Assembly: GCF_011617245.1 (NCBI RefSeq)
Contig: NZ_CP050152.1
Coordinates: 3,214,503 to 3,278,502, forward strand
Direction: 5' to 3'
Length of the DNA stretch: 64,000 nucleotides
Source of the DNA: Brevibacterium atlanticum
Lineage (GTDB): Bacteria; Actinomycetota; Actinomycetes; Actinomycetales; Brevibacteriaceae
The translations under genes and the position numbers were made by a program. Positions 8,644 to 16,296 of this stretch are shown in pieces (within the stretch, counting starts at the first letter, position 1; each line of letters starts with the position of its first letter). The notes under the pieces were generated by a model. The model worked only from the letters and a program-made list of their open reading frames with translations. It was not told the DNA's origin and made no database searches.

Positions 8644-8895
8644 ATGTCGACCGAAGACAACATCCGCAAGTCCACCGAGAACCTCGACAAGGCGGCCGGC
8701 AGTGCTCCGTCGAATGAGTTCCTCGACAAGGTGGACACCACCGATTTCGGCACGAACGACGAGGCTGAGGAAACCGAGTCAGAGGACGACGAGCACACCG
8801 AGGGCGACAGGACCGCTGCCGACGAGGGCAGCGGGGAACGATCGACGGGCGACACGTCCGATGATGACGAGGACGACGGGGAAAGGCGGGGATGA
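8644..8895 (+). CDS. Small highly acidic protein, paralogue of the protein at 16606
   Basis: 83 residues with no recognised domain. The N-terminus is STEDNIRKSTENLDKAAGS, followed by APSNEFLDKVDTTDFG, then a long Asp/Glu/Ser/Thr tail likely to be disordered. The start at 8644 is chosen because the paralogue has the same ATGTCGACCGAAGAC and both are preceded by a purine-rich GAAAGG site. The stop overlaps lhgO by 4 nt (ATGA). The upstream sequence is conserved with the paralogue (see findings). Function unknown. Confidence 0.7.
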   Translation: MSTEDNIRKSTENLDKAAGSAPSNEFLDKVDTTDFGTNDEAEETESEDDEHTEGDRTAADEGSGERSTGDTSDDDEDDGERRG

Positions 8896-10169
8896 CAGAG
8901 CCCAGCCCGCACAACGGTCATGCGTTCGCCGTGATCGGGGCCGGGATCAACGGCACCGCCGTCGCCCGAGAGATCACCCGGAGGTTCCCCGATTCCTCGG
9001 TCACGGTCTTTGAAAAGTCCGATCGCGTGGCGGCTCATCAGTCCGGGCACAACTCCGGAGTCGTGCACGCGGGCCTCTACTACGAACCGGGGAGCTTGAA
9101 GGCGCGGCTGTGCCGTCGCGGCGTTGATCTGCTCCACGATTACGCGCGGTCCCATCAGCTCCCCTTCGAGGAGTGCGGAAAGCTCGTCGTCGCTCTCAAT
9201 CAGGAAGAGGAAGTGCGACTGCGCGGCATCTTCGAGCGCGCCGTGGCCAACGGTGTGCCGGATGTCGAGCTCATCGGCCCGGACCGGATCCGCGAAATCG
9301 AGCCGAATTCGGTCGGGCGTCTGGCCCTGCACTCGCCGCACACGGCGATCACCGATTATGCGGCGATCGCCCATTCCTTCGCCGAGGAGGTCGAAGCCGC
9401 CGGCGGCACGATCCGCCTCAACTCGGAGGTCGTGGACATGAGCGTGGAACCTCACGGGTGCACGATCACCTCCGTGCGTGGTGCCGGTGGAAGAAGCCCT
9501 GGGGGACGAAGCGCCAGGGCACGCGGCAACCACACCCGCCGCGTCGAATCCTTCGACTTCGTCATCGCGTGCGCCGGGCTTCAGTCCGATCGGGTCGCAC
9601 AGATGGCAGGCGGGGCGGCGCATCCGACGATCGTGCCGTTCTTCGGTCAGTATTCGCAGTTGGCACCCGAGCATCGCACCATCCTCAACGGGCTGGTCTA
9701 CCCGGTGCCCGATCCTGCGTATCCGTTCCTTGGAGTGCATCTGACGAAGCGTGTCGATGGAGAGATGCTCGTCGGCCCGAATGCCTTCCTCTCGTTCGGC
9801 CGGGAGAACTACTCGGGACGGACCATCGGCATCAAGGACAGCCTCGCCGTCGCCGCCGACCCTGCGTTCTGGAAGTTCGCTGCCGGGAACCTCAAAGCCG
9901 CGGTCCGCGAGTTCTCGGCAGTGGTCTCTCGGAAGAAGTTCCTCGCCGGCGCGGCCGAATACGTGCCGTCCCTCGAAGGCGCAGCGTCGAAGCCGATCCC
10001 TCGCGGCATCCGCGCTCAGGCGATGGATGCCGACGGGGGACTCGTCGATGACTTCGTCATCGAGCAGCAGGGCCGCGCCACGCTCATCCGCAATGCCCCG
10101 TCGCCCGGAGCCACCTCGTCGATGGCGATCGCCGAGCATATCGTCGACGTCGTCGCCCAATCACACTGA
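8892..10169 (+). CDS. lhgO: L-2-hydroxyglutarate oxidase (FAD-dependent, LhgO-like)
   Basis: Oxidises L-2-hydroxyglutarate, a by-product of dehydrogenase promiscuity, to 2-oxoglutarate, with electrons going to the membrane quinone pool or oxygen. The 425-residue protein has the FAD motif VIGAGINGTAVARE at about 13-26 and the family signature HNSGVVHAGLYYEPGSLKA, typical of LhgO/YgaF. The DAO-family C-terminus includes KFLAGAAEYVPSL. An Arg/Gly-rich insert (about 200-215) is unusual. Translation is probably coupled to the small acidic protein upstream, and the gene converges on the hydratase gene with a 3-nt gap. Confidence 0.9.
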   Translation: MTEPSPHNGHAFAVIGAGINGTAVAREITRRFPDSSVTVFEKSDRVAAHQSGHNSGVVHAGLYYEPGSLKARLCRRGVDLLHDYARSHQLPFEECGKLVVALNQEEEVRLRGIFERAVANGVPDVELIGPDRIREIEPNSVGRLALHSPHTAITDYAAIAHSFAEEVEAAGGTIRLNSEVVDMSVEPHGCTITSVRGAGGRSPGGRSARARGNHTRRVESFDFVIACAGLQSDRVAQMAGGAAHPTIVPFFGQYSQLAPEHRTILNGLVYPVPDPAYPFLGVHLTKRVDGEMLVGPNAFLSFGRENYSGRTIGIKDSLAVAADPAFWKFAAGNLKAAVREFSAVVSRKKFLAGAAEYVPSLEGAASKPIPRGIRAQAMDADGGLVDDFVIEQQGRATLIRNAPSPGATSSMAIAEHIVDVVAQSH

Positions 10170-10172
10170 CCA

Positions 10173-10985
10173 CTACACGCAGCGGACCGAGAGCCCTTCG
10201 AGCGGCAGTCCTTCGACTTCGGTCGACCAATGTTCACCCGGTGTGACGGGGAATGCCTTCGGCACGGTACCAGTGGTGACGGCGTCACCAGGACGGATGA
10301 TGCACTCCGGGGTCTGCCGAGCCGCCTCGTCGACGAAATGGCGCAGCGCGGACAGCGGTCCGCCGAGGACGTTCGCCGCGACGCCGGAGTCGATGATGCC
10401 GGTGTCGCTGCGGATGGTGATCGTGAAGTCGCTCAGCGCCTGCAGCCAGTCGTCGCGGTTGTCCGCTTCGATCGCATGCCAGGGTCCGTGCGCGAAGCCG
10501 CCGTGGAGGCCGGCGGCGGCCATTGTATCGACCGGAGCGAACTTCCACCCGGGGAACGGGGACTGGACGAATTCGAGTGAGTGGCTGACGGCGTCGATGC
10601 AGCCCAGCAGCTCATTCTCTTCGAGTCCGGGTTCCGGCGTGCGGGCGAATCGGAAGGCGATCTCGGCCTCGATCTGTGGTTCGTGAAGCCTGCCGACGTC
10701 CCACTCCCCTGCGCTTGCCGGGCCGGTGGTCGAGTTGAACATCGGACCCCAGATCGGGGCATGCACGCCGTAGTCGTCCCAGATCGTGCGATTAGTGAAG
10801 CCGATCTTCCAGCCCGCCACCATTTCACCTCGCGCGGTGCGCAGTCGGCGGATCGCCTCGGCGATGGCGTAGGCCTCGGCGACCGAGAGGTCCGGATGAG
10901 TCGCGGTGAGCGGTTCCAGCGGCGTACGCGAGTCGAAGGCGTCGAACAGGCGCTGCGCCCATTCCTCGGTCGTGGTCGTGTCCAT
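10173..10985 (-). CDS. 2-keto-4-pentenoate hydratase/fumarylacetoacetase-fold protein (MhpD-like)
   Basis: 270 residues of the FAH-fold hydratase/decarboxylase family. Seen: GWKIGFTN near residue 58, and EPQIEAEIAFRF near 102, whose acidic residues bind the divalent metal. C-terminal segments include GGPLSALRHFVDEAARQ and GDAVTTGTVPKAFPV. Such enzymes hydrate 2-hydroxypentadienoates in meta-cleavage pathways, but no other ring-cleavage genes are nearby, so the substrate is unknown. AGAGAGG lies just before the ATG. A long inverted repeat sits 40-84 nt upstream. Confidence 0.85.
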   Translation of the reverse strand: MDTTTTEEWAQRLFDAFDSRTPLEPLTATHPDLSVAEAYAIAEAIRRLRTARGEMVAGWKIGFTNRTIWDDYGVHAPIWGPMFNSTTGPASAGEWDVGRLHEPQIEAEIAFRFARTPEPGLEENELLGCIDAVSHSLEFVQSPFPGWKFAPVDTMAAAGLHGGFAHGPWHAIEADNRDDWLQALSDFTITIRSDTGIIDSGVAANVLGGPLSALRHFVDEAARQTPECIIRPGDAVTTGTVPKAFPVTPGEHWSTEVEGLPLEGLSVRCV

Positions 10986-11024
10986 GTTCAGCCTCTCTGC
11001 CGGCAGTCAGCTCTTGACCGAGCC

Positions 11025-11069
11025 GATGTCAACGATGGTATCGCCTGCGATTCCATCTTCGTTGACATC
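11025..11069. repeat. Nested inverted repeat between the baeRF-like and hydratase genes
   Basis: The outer arms GATGTCAACGA (11025-11035) and TCGTTGACATC (11059-11069) are perfect 11-bp complements. Inside, ATCGC and GCGAT (11040-11051) form a second stem, with TGG/CCA pairing between them. The minus-strand copy of the left arm contains TTGACA, a possible -35 for the hydratase gene, so an operator role is plausible. There is no T-run, so it is a poor intrinsic terminator. Confidence 0.55.
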
Positions 11070-11112
11070 GTCACCCGCTCCCTGCTGATGCCGATTTGGT
11101 CGAATGCATGAA

Positions 11113-12153
11113 TCAACCCGCCAATGCAGAAGCGACGTCGTACCGGAGGATCGCGCCGATGCCGTCAGCCATCGGATCATGGCTGAGTCCGATCTCTGCC
11201 GAGGACAGGATTGCCTGGGCCACGATGGCGGCCTCTCCCTCGGTTGCCTCGGCGTCGTCGAGCAGCAGGGTTGCCACGGCTCCACGCCCGACTGCCTTCT
11301 CCACCTCCGTGCGACCTTCGACCGCACGGTCGTGTGCCTTGCTCTCGGCCAGTCGCTCCGAGTTCGCGGCCTCGCGCTCCTGGGCGAGGCTCGTGACGAG
11401 CGTTCGCACCGCCACATCGATCGCCTCTTCAGCGCCCTCATCGTCGTCGCCGCCTTCCGCTATCTCGTGGAGCAGTTCTTCGGCCTTCACAGACAGTTCG
11501 GCCTTGACTGCCGTTCTGCCCTGGACCTCTCCAGCCACAACGACCGCGTCTGGTGCGTGATCCGTGATCAGTCGATCAACGAAGTCGGCGACACTGCGCG
11601 CATGATCTTTGATGATCTCGTCGACACGGCGCCGGATCTGGTTGTGTGAGTACGCGCCTCGCCGCGGCTTGTTGATGTCTTCGTCATTGTCGCCGGTCAC
11701 GTGAACCGGGGCGCTCTCGCTGCGTTCGCGGTCCGGGGTCACGCTCAGTTCGCGGACAACCGCACCATCCTGCCCGGCGATGACGAGGACGACGTCGAAC
11801 CGTCTGGACTCCTGGCGGAGGTAAGCACCGAGTTCAGGCACGTCTCCATAGTGTGCAGCGTCGCCTTCTCCCAGCGCTGCGTCCCAGTGTTCGTCCAGCA
11901 GAACTCCCCCCGAGTTCGCAACGATGATCCGACCGTCTGCGTGCACCTCGGTGGGCTCATCGACGAGGATGCCCCCTTCAATGGACTCGAGAAGCGGCTC
12001 CCCAGCCCCGCTTTCGGACAGATGGTCGCGCAGTTCCGACCAGCGCAAACGGAGCTGTGTGTCGGCATCGGCTGAAGGAGTGCGACCCTCAAGATAGACC
12101 GTGGCGTAGGGGCCTCCGCTTTCGTAGATCGTGCGCAAGTGACTGTGGTTCAT
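11113..12153 (-). CDS. baeRF/Rv2629-like protein (bacterial eRF1-related family)
   Basis: 346 residues, starting at the ATG at 12153 behind GAGGAGGAACAAGCT, an excellent ribosome-binding site. An open frame upstream of this ATG is ignored. The protein resembles the mycobacterial Rv2629 group: an N-terminal half with the strand-rich DVVLVIAGQDGAVVRELSV, a His-containing centre (AYSHNQIRRRVDEIIKDHA), and a C-terminal eRF1-domain-3-like part ending GIGAILRYD. These proteins are linked to ribosome-associated or hypoxia/stress roles, not experimentally settled. The C-terminal third is rich in Glu/Ala helices. No operon partner is clear; it lies 127 nt upstream of the hydratase gene on the same strand. 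Confidence 0.75.
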   Translation of the reverse strand: MNHSHLRTIYESGGPYATVYLEGRTPSADADTQLRLRWSELRDHLSESGAGEPLLESIEGGILVDEPTEVHADGRIIVANSGGVLLDEHWDAALGEGDAAHYGDVPELGAYLRQESRRFDVVLVIAGQDGAVVRELSVTPDRERSESAPVHVTGDNDEDINKPRRGAYSHNQIRRRVDEIIKDHARSVADFVDRLITDHAPDAVVVAGEVQGRTAVKAELSVKAEELLHEIAEGGDDDEGAEEAIDVAVRTLVTSLAQEREAANSERLAESKAHDRAVEGRTEVEKAVGRGAVATLLLDDAEATEGEAAIVAQAILSSAEIGLSHDPMADGIGAILRYDVASALAG

Positions 12154-12261
12154 AGCTTGTTCCTCCTCAGCAACCGTGTACCGGCGGAACCTCGTAAGAT
12201 CCCGCCGCGCTCTGCGCGATGAGTTCAGCCTGGCATTGCCACAGGGCCACTGTAAACAACC

Positions 12262-12290
12262 TTGACAAATCAGGTCGGCACGTCTATCCA
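12262..12290 (+). promoter_or_regulatory. Promoter-like element upstream of the GAF-ANTAR gene (distal)
   Basis: TTGACA (12262-12267), 17-nt spacer, TATCCA (12285-12290). The -35 is perfect and the -10 moderate. It would give a leader of about 235 nt. Confidence 0.4.
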
Positions 12291-12379
12291 GGAGGGTGTC
12301 TGCCGGTGTTTTCGGTGAGAGTACAGCCGTCGACGAGTGCCACGCCATCATCGTTCGAGCAGGCTCCGAAAAGTCGATT

Positions 12380-12408
12380 TTGGGAGCGGCACCAGCCTTG
12401 CGTATGAT
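12380..12408 (+). promoter_or_regulatory. Promoter-like element upstream of the GAF-ANTAR gene (proximal)
   Basis: TTGGGA (12380-12385), 17-nt spacer, TATGAT (12403-12408). It is followed by TTGCAAGGTCAAG, which closely matches the start region of the promoter at 15718-15746. It leaves a leader of about 115 nt. Confidence 0.5.
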
Positions 12409-12532
12409 GTTGCAAGGTCAAGCAGGCGGCCTCCAGATGTGAGGACCCCTGAATTGTGTATCGCCTTCCCCTTCACCCACCGTTTCCCACGCGGATCATC
12501 CACACCAGCGGTCCCAAATTGAACCGCAGACG

Positions 12533-13279
12533 TTGAAAGAAACTGTTGATGCGTCCGACCCTCACCGCCAATCGGCCGCAGAACTCCTCCTCGAGCTTCT
12601 GGCCTCCCAACACGAGCTCGGCGGCCCTGCAGAAGAACTCGCCGCCCTGGCTGCCGCGGAGATCGGACGCGATTCACCGGTCTCATGCGGAATCACTCTG
12701 ATCAGAAACAGACGCGCCACCATCGTCGGCGTCAGCAACGAGGCAGCGAAACGATTCGACGAGATCCTCACCGACGTCGACTCGGGACCACGTGCAGAGG
12801 CGCAGAAGACCCGCTCGCTCATCCGCATCGATGATGCTGAGGACGAGAAGTGCTGGCGAAGCTACGTAGAGATCGCTGTGCTCCACGGCCTGCGAAGCAT
12901 GGTGGTGGTCCCGCTCGACATCGACGATACCGCGGACGCGATCATGAGCTTCTACTCTAGGCAGCCTTACCGTTTCGGGGAGCAGACGCTCTCGGCCGTG
13001 CACAGGCTCGGAAAGCTGGTGGAGAGGTCGCTCCGCGTGGCAGTCCGGAGCGCTCGCTTCGCCGAGGCGGCCGAACACCGACAGCGGGCAATGGAATCAC
13101 GCACCGTCATCGACATCGCCGTCGGGATCACGATGGCCCAGGCGGCGTGCAGCCAGGGGGAAGCTGTCGCCATCCTCAAGGAGGCTTCATCGCATCGCAA
13201 CATCAAACTCCGTACGCTTGCCGGTGACATTGTCGCTTCCCTCAACCAGCCCGAGCCGACCACGCCTTTCACTGACTGA
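12533..13279 (+). CDS. GAF-ANTAR transcription antitermination regulator
   Basis: 248 residues. An N-terminal GAF-type sensor (about 15-165: PVSCGITLIRNRRATIVGVS, then GLRSMVVVPLDID) is followed by a C-terminal ANTAR RNA-binding domain (about 180-240: RTVIDIAVGITMAQAACS, EAVAILKEASSHRNIKLR). ANTAR proteins bind paired hexanucleotide-loop hairpins in nascent RNA and prevent termination. The TTG at 12533 is the only near-by in-frame initiator and its ribosome-binding site is weak, so the N-terminus is uncertain. The targets are unknown. Confidence 0.85.
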   Translation: MKETVDASDPHRQSAAELLLELLASQHELGGPAEELAALAAAEIGRDSPVSCGITLIRNRRATIVGVSNEAAKRFDEILTDVDSGPRAEAQKTRSLIRIDDAEDEKCWRSYVEIAVLHGLRSMVVVPLDIDDTADAIMSFYSRQPYRFGEQTLSAVHRLGKLVERSLRVAVRSARFAEAAEHRQRAMESRTVIDIAVGITMAQAACSQGEAVAILKEASSHRNIKLRTLAGDIVASLNQPEPTTPFTD

Positions 13280-13289
13280 CCGCCGGGCC

Positions 13290-13309
13290 CTGCAGGACCC
13301 ACCCTGCAG
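13290..13309 (+). terminator. Short hairpin after the GAF-ANTAR gene
   Basis: CTGCAGG-ACCCAC-CCTGCAG, a perfect 7-bp stem with a 6-nt loop, 11 nt after the stop codon. There is no T-tract, so it may be a weak terminator or an RNA structure in front of the next gene. Confidence 0.35.
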
Positions 13310-13324
13310 TGACACAATGGAGCC

Positions 13325-14278
13325 ATGAACACCGAAACGACGATGAGCGCCGTCAGCCAGCAGACTTTCGGCAGCGCCGACGTTCTGGAAATCACCGAGC
13401 TGCCGCGTCCGAAGCCCCGCCCCAACGAAATCCTCGTCCGAGTTCAGGCAGCGGGTCTCAACCCCACCGATTGGAAGCACCGTTCGGGCCACGGCTTCAT
13501 CGACAAGCTGCCATTGGTGCTCGGCTGGGATGTCTCCGGTGTGGTAGAAGCCGTCGGCATCGGCGTCGCGACGTTCAAACCCGGAGACGAGGTGTTCGGC
13601 ATGTTGTCGTATCCGTTCGGCCTCGGCTCTCACGCCGAGTACGTTGCCGCCCCCGCCAGATTCTTCGCAACGAAGCCCCTCACGGTCGACCACGTGCAGG
13701 CGGGGGCGCTCCCCCTCGTCTCTCTGACCGCGTGGCAGGCGCTCGTCGACAACGCTGACCTGCAGTCGGGACAGCGTGTGCTGATCCACGCGGCCGCAGG
13801 CGGCGTCGGGCACATAGCTGTGCAGATCGCGAAGGCGCGGGGCGCATACGTGATCGGAACCGCGAGCGCGGAAAAACACGGCTTCCTGCGCGAGCTCGGC
13901 GCCGATGAGGTCATCGACTACCGCACGGAGGACTTCGCCGAGCGAGCGCGTGACGTCGACGCGGTGCTCGACACGATCGGCGGTGACACGGCGATGCGTT
14001 CCCTGCACACACTTCGCAAGGGCGGCTCTCTCGTGTCGCTCATCCCTGTCGGCTCCGACGATCTCCTTCGCGAAGCAGATCAGCTCGGCGTTCGAGCTCT
14101 CCGAATGCTCGTGGACTCCTCGCGCAACACGCTGGAAATCGTCTCAGGCCTCGTCGACGACGGTGCGCTGCGTGCCACAATAGCCGGGACGTTCCCTCTC
14201 ACGGAGGCGGCAGAAGCACACCGAGTAGGCGAGACCAATCGGACCACAGGCAAACTCGTACTCACGATGAACGCGTAG
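13325..14278 (+). CDS. NADP-dependent quinone oxidoreductase-like MDR protein
   Basis: 317 residues of the zinc-free medium-chain dehydrogenase/reductase family. The N-terminal GroES-like domain has PNEILVRVQAAGLNPTDWK and LGWDVSGVVEAVG. The nucleotide-binding loop is AAAGGVGHIAVQIAKARGA (about 156-174). No zinc-ligand cysteines are present. It probably reduces quinones or enones with NADPH, in a detoxification role. The ATG at 13325 follows TGGAGCC. It is likely a monocistron between the ANTAR gene and DUF4383. Confidence 0.88.
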   Translation: MNTETTMSAVSQQTFGSADVLEITELPRPKPRPNEILVRVQAAGLNPTDWKHRSGHGFIDKLPLVLGWDVSGVVEAVGIGVATFKPGDEVFGMLSYPFGLGSHAEYVAAPARFFATKPLTVDHVQAGALPLVSLTAWQALVDNADLQSGQRVLIHAAAGGVGHIAVQIAKARGAYVIGTASAEKHGFLRELGADEVIDYRTEDFAERARDVDAVLDTIGGDTAMRSLHTLRKGGSLVSLIPVGSDDLLREADQLGVRALRMLVDSSRNTLEIVSGLVDDGALRATIAGTFPLTEAAEAHRVGETNRTTGKLVLTMNA

Positions 14279-14438
14279 ACGAAACGCATTCCTCACTGAG
14301 CTGGCAGCGCGACGGTCGCGGCTTCGAGCGAGATGTCCGCGTCGGCTGTCTGTGAGTCACCCCTCCCTGTTGAGGGGTTCGACATGGAGCCTTAGCGTGG
14401 AAGCGCAATCTGATCGGTTCGTCAATCGAGGAGGCGCT

Positions 14439-14900
14439 ATGTCCACCGATGAGCCCGCCGTGCGCGACGTTCCCGCTGAGCGCGGTCGGCCCGTCCAGTG
14501 GGCCGCTCTCATTGTCACCGTGCTCTTCCTGGCGGCCGGTGTTCTCGGGTTCATCCCGGGAGCGACGTCGAATTACATGTCGATGCGATTCGCCGGCCAC
14601 CACTCGACCGCGCTGCAGTTGGGCCTGTTCCAAGTCTCGATCCTGCACAACATCGTCCACCTGCTGTTCGGCATCGTCGGAGCGCTCGTCCGCCGCTCCC
14701 CCGCCGGGTGCTTCCGCTACCTGCTGTGGGGCGGAATCGTCTATGCCGCTCTGTGGCTCTACAGCCTCTTCATCAACGCGGAGTCCGGGGCGAACTTCGT
14801 CCCCCTCAACACCCCGGACAACTGGCTGCATTTCGGGCTGGCGGTCGTGATGATCGTCAGCGCCCTCGTCCTCAAACGTCGACGCTTCGCAGACCGCTGA
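14439..14900 (+). CDS. DUF4383 membrane protein
   Basis: 153 residues starting at the ATG at 14439 behind GAGGAGGCGCT. Four hydrophobic segments are visible (about 24-45, 68-90, 100-118 and 128-145). Family signature: LGLFQVSILHNIVHLLFG. DUF4383 proteins are small four-helix membrane proteins common in actinobacteria, of unknown function. The downstream MBL remnant begins 2 nt after the stop. Confidence 0.85.
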   Translation: MSTDEPAVRDVPAERGRPVQWAALIVTVLFLAAGVLGFIPGATSNYMSMRFAGHHSTALQLGLFQVSILHNIVHLLFGIVGALVRRSPAGCFRYLLWGGIVYAALWLYSLFINAESGANFVPLNTPDNWLHFGLAVVMIVSALVLKRRRFADR

Positions 14901-14901
14901 T

Positions 14902-14976
14902 ATGTCCGTCGCCGAGGTTGCCGAAGGGATCCATCGCATCGACGATTCGTACGTCAACTGGTACATCGTCGAACCG
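14902..14976 (+). pseudogene. Truncated metallo-beta-lactamase-fold hydrolase (5' remnant)
   Basis: The ATG at 14902 begins VAEVAEGIHRIDDSYVNWY, the typical N-terminus of actinobacterial MBL-fold hydrolases. After IVE the similarity stops, and the frame continues antisense through the hemerythrin gene until 15141. The metal-binding HxHxDH segment is absent, so the gene has lost almost its entire body. This points to a deletion between DUF4383 and the hemerythrin gene. Confidence 0.6.
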
Positions 14977-15009
14977 CCAAGTCCCGCGGCCCCTCGTGAC
15001 CGCCGAGCG

Positions 15010-15576
15010 TCAGGATTCGCGTCCGGTGAGCTTATCGCGCAGACGATCGACCATTCCGACTCCGGGGCCGACACTCTTGTGGAAGAGCTCCGAGTGCGGA
15101 GCGTGGGGATGGGGCCGAGTCGGAGCCACTTTCTTCGCTGAAACGACCCGCTTACCCATATCGATGAGTTGGTCTTGCGGAACGTGTTCCCTGAGCTTCG
15201 GGAACTGCTCGTCCTCTTCGTCCCGAGCGTGATGGTCAAGCAGCTGTTCGAACTCGATGACCTTTTCGAGAAAAGCGCCCTCGGTGACGTCGAGGTCCTC
15301 GAGTTCCTTCATGACTCGAACAAGCTCTTCGTGCTCTTCTTTGTCGTGTTCGCCCTCGTCCTTCCCGCCCGGAACGTGCTCTTCGATGGACGGGTAGACA
15401 ATCATCTCTTCGGCCACCGAATGCCGCATCACTTCGGCGATGACAGTATCGGCGATGTCGCGTCGCTCGTCCAGGTCCTCGGTCCCCTCGATCCGACGAA
15501 GCAGCTCGAGCATCTCCCTGTGATCGGTGGTGAGCATGTCGACGACGTCCGTGCCGCCGGTGTCCATGAGAGTCAT
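15010..15576 (-). CDS. Hemerythrin HHE domain protein
   Basis: 188 residues. The HHE cation-binding helical bundle (about 10-140) shows TTDHREMLELLRR, RHSVAEEMIVYPSIEEHV, EEHEELVRVMKELE and HHARDEEDEQFPKLREHV, supplying the His/Glu ligands of a di-iron site. The basic tail (about 150-188) includes RPHPHAPHSELFHKS. Such proteins bind O2 or NO or sense iron or redox state. The neighbours suggest a stress role. Monocistronic, converging on the MBL remnant. Confidence 0.88.
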   Translation of the reverse strand: MTLMDTGGTDVVDMLTTDHREMLELLRRIEGTEDLDERRDIADTVIAEVMRHSVAEEMIVYPSIEEHVPGGKDEGEHDKEEHEELVRVMKELEDLDVTEGAFLEKVIEFEQLLDHHARDEEDEQFPKLREHVPQDQLIDMGKRVVSAKKVAPTRPHPHAPHSELFHKSVGPGVGMVDRLRDKLTGRES

Positions 15577-15717
15577 GGTGCCTTCTTTCTTGCGGATGCC
15601 CCGATTGGTGTTTCGACACTATGGACTGAACTTCCGACCGTCCAGAGACCGCATCACGAAAGACGCTCCCTGCGGTGCATCAGATTCTCATTCGCGAGCA
15701 CACCGAGCATCGACCTA

Positions 15718-15746
15718 TTGCCGTGCCACAGCACTGTACGTATAGT
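15718..15746 (+). promoter_or_regulatory. Promoter-like element before the GNAT-like gene
   Basis: TTGCCG (15718-15723), 17-nt spacer, TATAGT (15741-15746). The following TTGAACAGGTCAAGAAG resembles the sequence after the -10 at 12403. The leader would be about 40 nt. Confidence 0.5.
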
Positions 15747-15791
15747 TTGAACAGGTCAAGAAGTCGGCCCTCTCCTTTCTGCGGGATCGGT

Positions 15792-16136
15792 ATGTTCATG
15801 ACTCTTGGCGATGGCGGCGAAACACCTCTTGACCCCGGTCGATTCTCCGACCGGGCGATCTGGACGAGCGAGGGCGAATATTCGCTCGTCGATGACAGGG
15901 AAGCAGCCGTCTTCGAGCTCCGTCTCGCCGATGAGGTGGTCGCCGCCCTGCACTACAGGCTCGACGAGGTCACCAATGAGGTTGCTTTCGTCTACTGTGA
16001 GATTGCCGAGACCTTGGCCGCCGCTCAGCATTGCAAGGTACTCCTGAGACTGCCGACCGGTGTCGTTGAAGATCGAGGGATGACGGTTGCCGTGACCCGC
16101 CCGGTGGCGCTGAGTGTCAGGGAGTTCACCACATGA
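15792..16136 (+). CDS. Small GNAT-like (YjdJ-type) protein lacking the acetyl-CoA motif
   Basis: 114 residues from the ATG at 15792; a second ATG lies at 15798. The order of elements matches the short YjdJ-type N-acetyltransferases: a beta strand with AVFELRLADEVVAALHYRL, then NEVAFVYCEI, an alpha helix, and the final strand TVAVTRPVALSVREF. Where these proteins carry the pyrophosphate-binding (R/K)GxGxG loop, this one has AAAQHC, so it may not bind acetyl-CoA. Function is unknown; it could be a regulatory or degenerate form. A mini-ORF overlaps its stop. Confidence 0.6.
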   Translation: MFMTLGDGGETPLDPGRFSDRAIWTSEGEYSLVDDREAAVFELRLADEVVAALHYRLDEVTNEVAFVYCEIAETLAAAQHCKVLLRLPTGVVEDRGMTVAVTRPVALSVREFTT

Positions 16137-16231
16137 TGGTGGAGACACTGGCCGCACTCGAAGAGCTCGCGTCCTGTCCGTCAATCCTCTGGCAGCTGCG
16201 GTGCCGCCCCGAGGACTCACAGCCCGCCTAG
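16133..16231 (+). CDS. Possible 32-residue coupled mini-ORF
   Basis: Begins at an ATG inside the stop region of the GNAT-like gene (ATGATG overlap) and encodes a short peptide with VETLAALEELASCPSILWQL. It ends 20 nt before the strong hairpin at 16251-16285, so it lies inside the same transcript. Codon use looks coding-like but the ORF is too short to be sure. Confidence 0.3.
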   Translation: MMVETLAALEELASCPSILWQLRCRPEDSQPA

Positions 16232-16250
16232 GACGAGCCCACGCGGCGGC

Positions 16251-16285
16251 GCAGGGCCCGGCACCTGTATGGTGCCGGGCCCTGC
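16251..16285. terminator. Strong bidirectional hairpin between convergent genes
   Basis: GCAGGGCCCGGCACC, TGTAT loop, then its exact complement: a perfect 15-bp GC-rich stem. It lies between the plus-strand GNAT-like gene and the minus-strand small gene at 16297, so it can terminate both. There is no U-tract, as is common in actinobacterial terminators. Confidence 0.75.
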
Positions 16286-16296
16286 GATCGCGGGAG

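Larger units (their letters stand above)
12154..12532. other. Gene-free stretch with two promoter-like elements
   Basis: A 379-bp gap between the divergent baeRF-like and GAF-ANTAR genes. It holds two plus-strand promoter candidates (annotated separately) and a small perfect inverted repeat, CCTTGC-N10-GCAAGG, around the second -10. No convincing small ORF or RNA gene was found. Confidence 0.5.

Noticed and set aside
8484-10160. 558-codon minus-strand frame
   Set aside because: Antisense to lhgO and the small acidic gene; an effect of high GC at third positions.
12404-12442. 12-codon ATG frame after the proximal ANTAR promoter
   Set aside because: Its start codon lies within the -10 hexamer, so it would not be transcribed from that promoter.
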